NCBI GenBank assembly: GCA_945903635.1
Contig: CAMDOT010000013.1
Span: forward strand, 1 to 52,790
From: Rhizobium sp. Q54
GTDB lineage: Bacteria; Pseudomonadota; Alphaproteobacteria; Reyranellales; Reyranellaceae
DNA: 52,790 nucleotides
Direction of reading: 5' to 3'
The notes below the pieces were generated by a model. It was not told where the DNA came from, ran no database searches, and was given only the letters and a program-made list of their open reading frames with translations. Of this stretch, positions 48,870 to 52,790 are shown piece by piece. Every line of letters begins with the position of its first letter. The first letter of the stretch is position 1. Position numbers and translations under genes: made by a program.

Positions 48870-48961
48870 TTTTCGGGCCTGGATCGGAAACATAGCGGCC
48901 GCGGATGCCGCATGCACATCATGGCATCCATGCTGGAAATGCTGACCCATCGAGGGCTCGC

Positions 48962-48980
48962 TGCTGGCAAAATGCCAGCA
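48962..48980. promoter_or_regulatory. Palindrome TGCTGGCA-AAA-TGCCAGCA upstream of the AtzG-like gene
   Basis: A perfect 8-bp inverted repeat with a 3-base spacer, about 95 bp before the AtzG start. Additional TGCTGG/TGCTGA half-sites occur at 48931 and 48940. Together they look like an operator of the small amidase operon. No cognate regulator gene is nearby. Confidence 0.4.
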
Positions 48981-48996
48981 CTTGAAAAAGTTCGAG

Positions 48997-49276
48997 GATA
49001 ATTTGACAGGTTCAGCAGGTTCCGTGCTATATTTCTGATACGTTGCCACGACGTGCGCTAACCGCAGGCCGCCCGGGTCTCTTCTCCGGAGCGGCCTTTT
49101 TCGTGGTTCATGACGGTCCGACTTGGGGCACAGCGCCGCGATTCGGAGCCGTCCCCGAAGCGCGCCGGCACTGTGCCGCGGGAAACGGCCAAGCCGTTGA
49201 AACGGCTGGCAGGTTCCGGGCGCGCGGCACACGCTGCGGCACAGCTGGCGCCGTTTTGCGGCACATTCCGTGTGCC
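48997..49276 (+). ncRNA. Repeated non-coding unit, copy 2: promoter, short transcript, terminator, GGCACA repeats
   Basis: This occupies most of the 435-bp gap 48870-49304. TTGACA (49003-49008), an 18-bp spacer and CTATAT (49027-49032) form a good promoter. A strong terminator follows at 49067-49101: stem GGCCGC/GCGGCC plus CCGG/CCGG, then five T residues. The predicted RNA is about 60 nt. After the terminator come GTGGTTCA and GGCACA sites at 49127, 49167, 49226, 49238 and 49260, the last as a perfect 8-bp palindrome with TGTGCC. Copy 1 is at 18165-18441. Confidence 0.5.
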
Positions 49277-49304
49277 GCTGCCCGGTCCACGACTTTGGCG
49301 CGGC

Positions 49305-50657
49305 TCAGCCGGTCCAGGCGCGGCGCGTCGTCGAGAAGGCGAGCACCAGGGAGAAGGCCACGATGCCGGTCGCCACGCATGCATAGAGGCCCGAGACGCC
49401 CCAGCCGAAGGTGTCGAGGGCAAGCAGGCTGCCGCCGGCGGCGATGGTGATGCGGGCGAAGTTGGCGAGCATCGGCCAGATCATCTCGCCGGTGCCTTGT
49501 GAGGCGAAGTAGAGCGCCATGGCGACGCCGAAGAAGCCGTACACCGGCCCGACGATGCTGAGGTAGTGCCGGCCCGAGGCGAGCGCGCCCGGGTCGCTGG
49601 TGAACATGCCCAGCCACAGGTCGGGCCACAGCGCCACGATCAGGCCGATGAGCGCTGCCACGCCGCCGGCCATGAAGGCGCCGGTCCAGGCCATGCGCTG
49701 GGCGCGGGCATACTGCCTGGCGCCGATGTTGGTGCCGACCAGCGCCGTCAGGGTGGCGCCGACGCCGAAGGCGATCGGGATCAGCATGTATTCGAGGCGG
49801 CTGCCGATGCCGTAGCCGGCGATGGCGGCGTCGCCCTGGCGGCCGATCAGGCCGGTCACGATCAGCACGGTGCCGTTGGTGAGCACGACCACGACGCAGG
49901 CGATGGCGCCCACCTTCAGGATGTCGCGGAAGAACCGCCAGCGGAAGCCGCCCGCCGGCCAGCGCAGCCGCACCGTGGCCCTCTCGCCGGTGAGCCGGGT
50001 CAGCATCCAGACGGCGGCGAAGGCGAAGGAGATCACCGCGGCGGCGGCCGGTCCGCGGATGCCGAGCGCCGGCAGGCCGAACCAGCCCAGGGTCAGGGCG
50101 CCGGTGAGCGGGATTTGTAGCGCGGCACTGGCGACCAGCGCATAGCCCGGCGTCTTCATGTCGCCGGTGCCGCGCAGCACGGAGGCCATCGAGTTGGCGA
50201 CCCAGTGCACGATGCAGCCGAGGAACAGGATGGTGGCGAAGGCCTCGGCGCCGTCGAGTGCCGCGCCGCTGCCGCCCAGGGCGCCAAAGATCGAGCGGCC
50301 GAAGCCCACGAAGATGACGGCGAACAGCGCCGCCATGCCGAGCGCGATGGCGAGCGCGTGGGCCGCCGCCGCTTCCGCCGCCGCCTTGTTGCCCGAGCCC
50401 AGCGCGCGGGCCACCGAGGAGGAGATGCCGCCGCCCATGGCGCCGGCCGACATCATGCCCAGCGTCATCTGCGCCGGGAACACCAGCGCCAGGGCCGCCA
50501 GTGCCGTGGTGCTGCCGAGCTGGCCTATGAACCAGCCGTCGGAGATGCTGACCAAGCTCTGCATGGCCACGTTCAGCACATTGGGGGTGGCCAGCGCCAC
50601 GATGGTGGGCACGATCGGCCCGGCCAGCATCATCTGCCGGCGTTCTGCGGGGGTCAT
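49305..50657 (-). CDS. MATE family multidrug/solute efflux transporter
   Basis: 450 residues with about twelve membrane helices in two halves. Recognisable segments are GPIVPTIVALATPNVLNVAM (first helix), SISDGWFIGQLGSTTALAAL and, in the second half, GYGIGSRLEYMLIPIAFGVG. MATE proteins export cationic drugs or metabolites using a proton or sodium gradient. ATG at 50657; no clear ribosome site. It is followed on the same strand by the repeated non-coding element and has the ACP gene 66 bases upstream in the same direction. Confidence 0.92.
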   Translation of the reverse strand: MTPAERRQMMLAGPIVPTIVALATPNVLNVAMQSLVSISDGWFIGQLGSTTALAALALVFPAQMTLGMMSAGAMGGGISSSVARALGSGNKAAAEAAAAHALAIALGMAALFAVIFVGFGRSIFGALGGSGAALDGAEAFATILFLGCIVHWVANSMASVLRGTGDMKTPGYALVASAALQIPLTGALTLGWFGLPALGIRGPAAAAVISFAFAAVWMLTRLTGERATVRLRWPAGGFRWRFFRDILKVGAIACVVVVLTNGTVLIVTGLIGRQGDAAIAGYGIGSRLEYMLIPIAFGVGATLTALVGTNIGARQYARAQRMAWTGAFMAGGVAALIGLIVALWPDLWLGMFTSDPGALASGRHYLSIVGPVYGFFGVAMALYFASQGTGEMIWPMLANFARITIAAGGSLLALDTFGWGVSGLYACVATGIVAFSLVLAFSTTRRAWTG

Positions 50658-50723
50658 TGCAGACTAGTTAGCACGCGAAGCCTCGCGCGCTCGCGAACTT
50701 ATCTCATGAGGGAGGGAGGTTTT

Positions 50724-51035
50724 TCAGCGCCGGGCGCAGAGCGTCACGACGGTCTGGGCGAGCTGGTCGATCGTGTCGATCCCCGCCACCGTGTTGATGG
50801 GGATGGAGACGTCGAAGCGGTCTTCAAGTTCCATAATCACGTCCATGACCGTGAGCGAATCGACGGTCGTGCCCTTGGAGATCACGGTCTGCGGGGTGAT
50901 CGCCTGGCCGCCCATCTGGTAGGGCGCCAGCAGGCGGAAGATTTCCTGCATCACGTCGAACTGCAGCCCAGCTGCTGAGGGGGCGGATGCCGAGGGGGCG
51001 GCGAGACCGGTGGCGAAATCGTGGGTGGCCTGCAT
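50724..51035 (-). CDS. Acyl carrier protein, stand-alone
   Basis: 103 residues. The phosphopantetheine site is Ser60 in TVDSLTVMDVIMELEDRFDV. An N-terminal extension (about 24 residues, Ala/Ser-rich) precedes the usual four-helix domain. It differs from the housekeeping AcpP, which is more acidic and shorter, so it may serve a special lipid or modified product. ATG at 51035 has GGAGAGTG upstream; an ATG 36 bases earlier lacks this. Ketosynthase and other partner genes are not in the window. Confidence 0.83.
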   Translation of the reverse strand: MQATHDFATGLAAPSASAPSAAGLQFDVMQEIFRLLAPYQMGGQAITPQTVISKGTTVDSLTVMDVIMELEDRFDVSIPINTVAGIDTIDQLAQTVVTLCARR

Positions 51036-51141
51036 GGCACTCTCCATCGAAAGGGGGTGAGGCCATATCACTCCAGTCGCGCCTGCCTGGGAAATAACGT
51101 TTGGTTACCCGACGTTGCGGATCGTTACGGATTGTTTCGCT

Positions 51142-52107
51142 TCAGCCGGCTGGAATCACGTTGAGCCGCTTGCGCACCTCGTCGAGCGGCAGCGCTGCCA
51201 TGGCCCAATAGTCCCATTTGTCCGACAGGTCCCGGTTCACATGGTTGCCGCGCTCGATGGCCGCGAACATGCGCTCGGCCATGTCGGGCTTGCCGAGCAC
51301 GCCTACGGTGGTGAAGTCCTCGTTGGACGGCCGCATGTTGATACCCGTGCTGAAGATCAGCACCGCGAACAGCATGATGAAGAGCGGGCGCTCCTTCTTG
51401 AAGCCCGCGGTGAAGGCCGCGACCTGCACCTCGCCTTCGGCGTCGGTGCCGTAGCCGCCCAGTACATGGCAGAGGTCGTGATAGAGGCCGGCTTCCGGGA
51501 AGCCCTTGCGCTCGCCGGGCAGGCTGAAACCGTTCCTTGCGTAGAACTCGACCAGGGAGCGGCCGAGCGTTCCCTCGGGCAGATCATTCCAGGCGCGGTA
51601 GCGCGCCGCGAGAGCGGGGTCTTCCATCACGCCGCGCATCGTCAGCACAGCCTTGGCGAGACCCAGCGGGCCTTTCTGCTCGAGCTGGTTCTTCATGATG
51701 TCGGCGATCTGGCTGCGGCGCAGGAAATCGATCTTGAAGATCGTCATGTACCCTTCGGCGAGCAGCCGGAGGTCGGTCAGCGCCGGCGTCGACACGCCGA
51801 TCGCCTTCGCGAAGGCCTCGACCTCGGCCACCATCTCGCGCGGCGGCACGCCGTCGGACAGCGCCATCACCAGCATGCCGGTGGTGAATTGCTGGCGCAG
51901 CTCCGGCGAGGTGAAGCCTGCGGCGAACTCAGGCGGCGTGATGGGCGCTAGCGCATCGATATCGGCGTCGACCCTGAGGATCACCCGCCGCGCCGCATCG
52001 AGCAGCGTGCGTCGCACCGGGCTCATCGGGCCCGCCGCCGAGGCGACGGTCTTCATGGCGCGGAGCCCCAGCAGGGCCGCCGCGGGATCAGGCTGCAAGA
52101 GGCGCAT
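51142..52107 (-). CDS. Coq4-like protein
   Basis: 321 residues. The Coq4 metal motif HDxxHx11E is present: His210, Asp211, His214 and Glu226 in [18 protein letters not shown]. Coq4 proteins take part in ubiquinone synthesis, recently linked to oxidative decarboxylation of the ring precursor. The N-terminal half is helical and unlike small bacterial Coq4. The start ATG at 52107 overlaps trmFO by 20 bases. No ubiquinone gene cluster is in view. Confidence 0.7.
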   Translation of the reverse strand: MRLLQPDPAAALLGLRAMKTVASAAGPMSPVRRTLLDAARRVILRVDADIDALAPITPPEFAAGFTSPELRQQFTTGMLVMALSDGVPPREMVAEVEAFAKAIGVSTPALTDLRLLAEGYMTIFKIDFLRRSQIADIMKNQLEQKGPLGLAKAVLTMRGVMEDPALAARYRAWNDLPEGTLGRSLVEFYARNGFSLPGERKGFPEAGLYHDLCHVLGGYGTDAEGEVQVAAFTAGFKKERPLFIMLFAVLIFSTGINMRPSNEDFTTVGVLGKPDMAERMFAAIERGNHVNRDLSDKWDYWAMAALPLDEVRKRLNVIPAG

Positions 52108-52790
52108 GCTGTCGTCCCAACCAGTGGTCGAAATCCTTGAGCGCCCGCGCGCTCATCGCCTGCTTGCGCTCCTTGCCCTTGAACGTGCCGTCAATCGGCG
52201 GGAACAGGCCGAAGTTGACGTTCATCGGCTGGAAGGTCGCTGCATCCGCACCGCCGGTGATATGGCCCAGCAATGCGCCCATCGCCGTGGTGAGGGGCGG
52301 TGGCGCCTGCGTCGTGCCATGCCGTTCCGCGGCGGCAAAGCGGCCGGTCATCAGCCCGACGGCGGCGCTTTCGACATAGCCCTCGCAGCCGGTGATCTGG
52401 CCCGCGAACCTGAGCCGCGGCATCGCTTTCAGCCGCAGCGTCGCATCGAGCAGGCGTGGGCTGTTGAGGAAGGTGTTGCGATGCAAGCCGCCCAGCCGCG
52501 CAAACTCGGCCTTCTCGAGTCCCGGGATGGTGCGGAAGATGCGCGTCTGCTCGCCGTGCTTCAGCTTGGTCTGGAAGCCCACGATGTTCCACAGCGTGCC
52601 CAGCGCATTGTCCTGGCGCAGTTGCACCACCGCCCACGGGCGATGGCCGGTGCGCGGATCGCGCAGGCCGACGGGCTTCATCGGCCCGAAGCGCAGCGTC
52701 TGCGGTCCCGTCGAGGCGATCACCTCGATCGGCTGGCAGCCGTTGAAGTAGGGAGTGTTCGCTTCCCACTCCTTGAACTCGGTCTTGTCG
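52088..52790 (-). CDS. trmFO: Methylenetetrahydrofolate-tRNA-(uracil-5-)-methyltransferase TrmFO, 3' part
   Basis: The C-terminal 233 residues; the start lies beyond the right edge. TrmFO features: [58 protein letters not shown] and the C-terminal [16 protein letters not shown]. It methylates U54 of tRNA using methylene-THF and FADH2. The stop overlaps the Coq4-like gene start by 20 bases, which suggests coupled expression. Confidence 0.93.
   Translation of the reverse strand, partial: DKTEFKEWEANTPYFNGCQPIEVIASTGPQTLRFGPMKPVGLRDPRTGHRPWAVVQLRQDNALGTLWNIVGFQTKLKHGEQTRIFRTIPGLEKAEFARLGGLHRNTFLNSPRLLDATLRLKAMPRLRFAGQITGCEGYVESAAVGLMTGRFAAAERHGTTQAPPPLTTAMGALLGHITGGADAATFQPMNVNFGLFPPIDGTFKGKERKQAMSARALKDFDHWLGRQHAPLAA

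Noticed and set aside
1-52790. tRNA or rRNA genes
   Set aside because: I saw no cloverleaf-like GTTCRA-containing segments in the gaps and no rRNA-like sequence; a covariance-model scan would be needed to exclude a tRNA formally.

Overview
The window is GC-rich with dense, often overlapping genes (ATGA and GTGA junctions). The gene content points to an alphaproteobacterium, perhaps Rhodospirillales or Reyranella-like: AapJ-type binding proteins, yajC-secD-secF followed by an Mth938-domain gene and a phytoene-synthase-like gene, trmFO, cobF, and many catabolic and ABC-transport genes. That placement is an inference from gene families; no rRNA or tRNA gene is visible.

Layout. 28-3776: two tandem amino-acid binding proteins and an M23 peptidase. 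3973-6357: a CoA-ligase alpha-type protein and a pirin, divergent around a palindromic operator. 6361-12571: one leftward series holding a PIN/RHH toxin-antitoxin pair, a hypothetical protein, an alpha/beta hydrolase, a D-cysteine desulfhydrase-like enzyme, an M81 peptidase and a family-5 binding protein. 12626-16415: a PaaA-like di-iron oxygenase, an SDR and a ferredoxin-type reductase, divergent from a MarR regulator and a PaaI thioesterase around a second copy of the same operator. 16516-22263: PuuE-type allantoinase, an Asp/Glu/hydantoin racemase homologue and a polyamine-type ABC transporter. 22305-29899: a flavin-binding protein, a DUF815 ATPase, yajC-secD-secF, and small housekeeping genes. 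29911-35769: a rightward cluster of hydrolase, luciferase-like oxidoreductase, two FAD monooxygenases, DinB and VOC proteins. 35991-40316: an MDR reductase, a patatin, a large His-rich TPR protein and an ABM protein. 40389-46427 looks accessory: a GST remnant, a TetR regulator with duplicated operators, DUF1127, DUF1989, BrnT-BrnA, a cobF fragment, LysR and an exported hydrolase. 46451-52790: cobF, an AtzG/AtzE-like amidase pair with an in-frame amber codon, MATE, ACP, a Coq4-like protein and the 3' part of trmFO.

The most interesting signals are these. (1) An identical-architecture operator, TTGTTTG-N5-CAAACAA, lies in both the pirin/CoA-ligase and the MarR/oxygenase intergenic regions. It suggests one MarR regulon that joins acid activation, CoA-thioester oxygenation, dehydrogenation and thioester release. 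(2) A non-coding unit (promoter, short transcript, terminator, then GGCACA/TGTGCC repeats) occurs twice, at 18165-18441 and 48997-49276. (3) A REP-like hairpin occurs in three copies whose stem changes are all compensatory. (4) TetR-type operator pairs are duplicated on either side of a DUF1127 gene. (5) There are several gene remnants: the GST start, the cobF tail and the amber-interrupted amidase.
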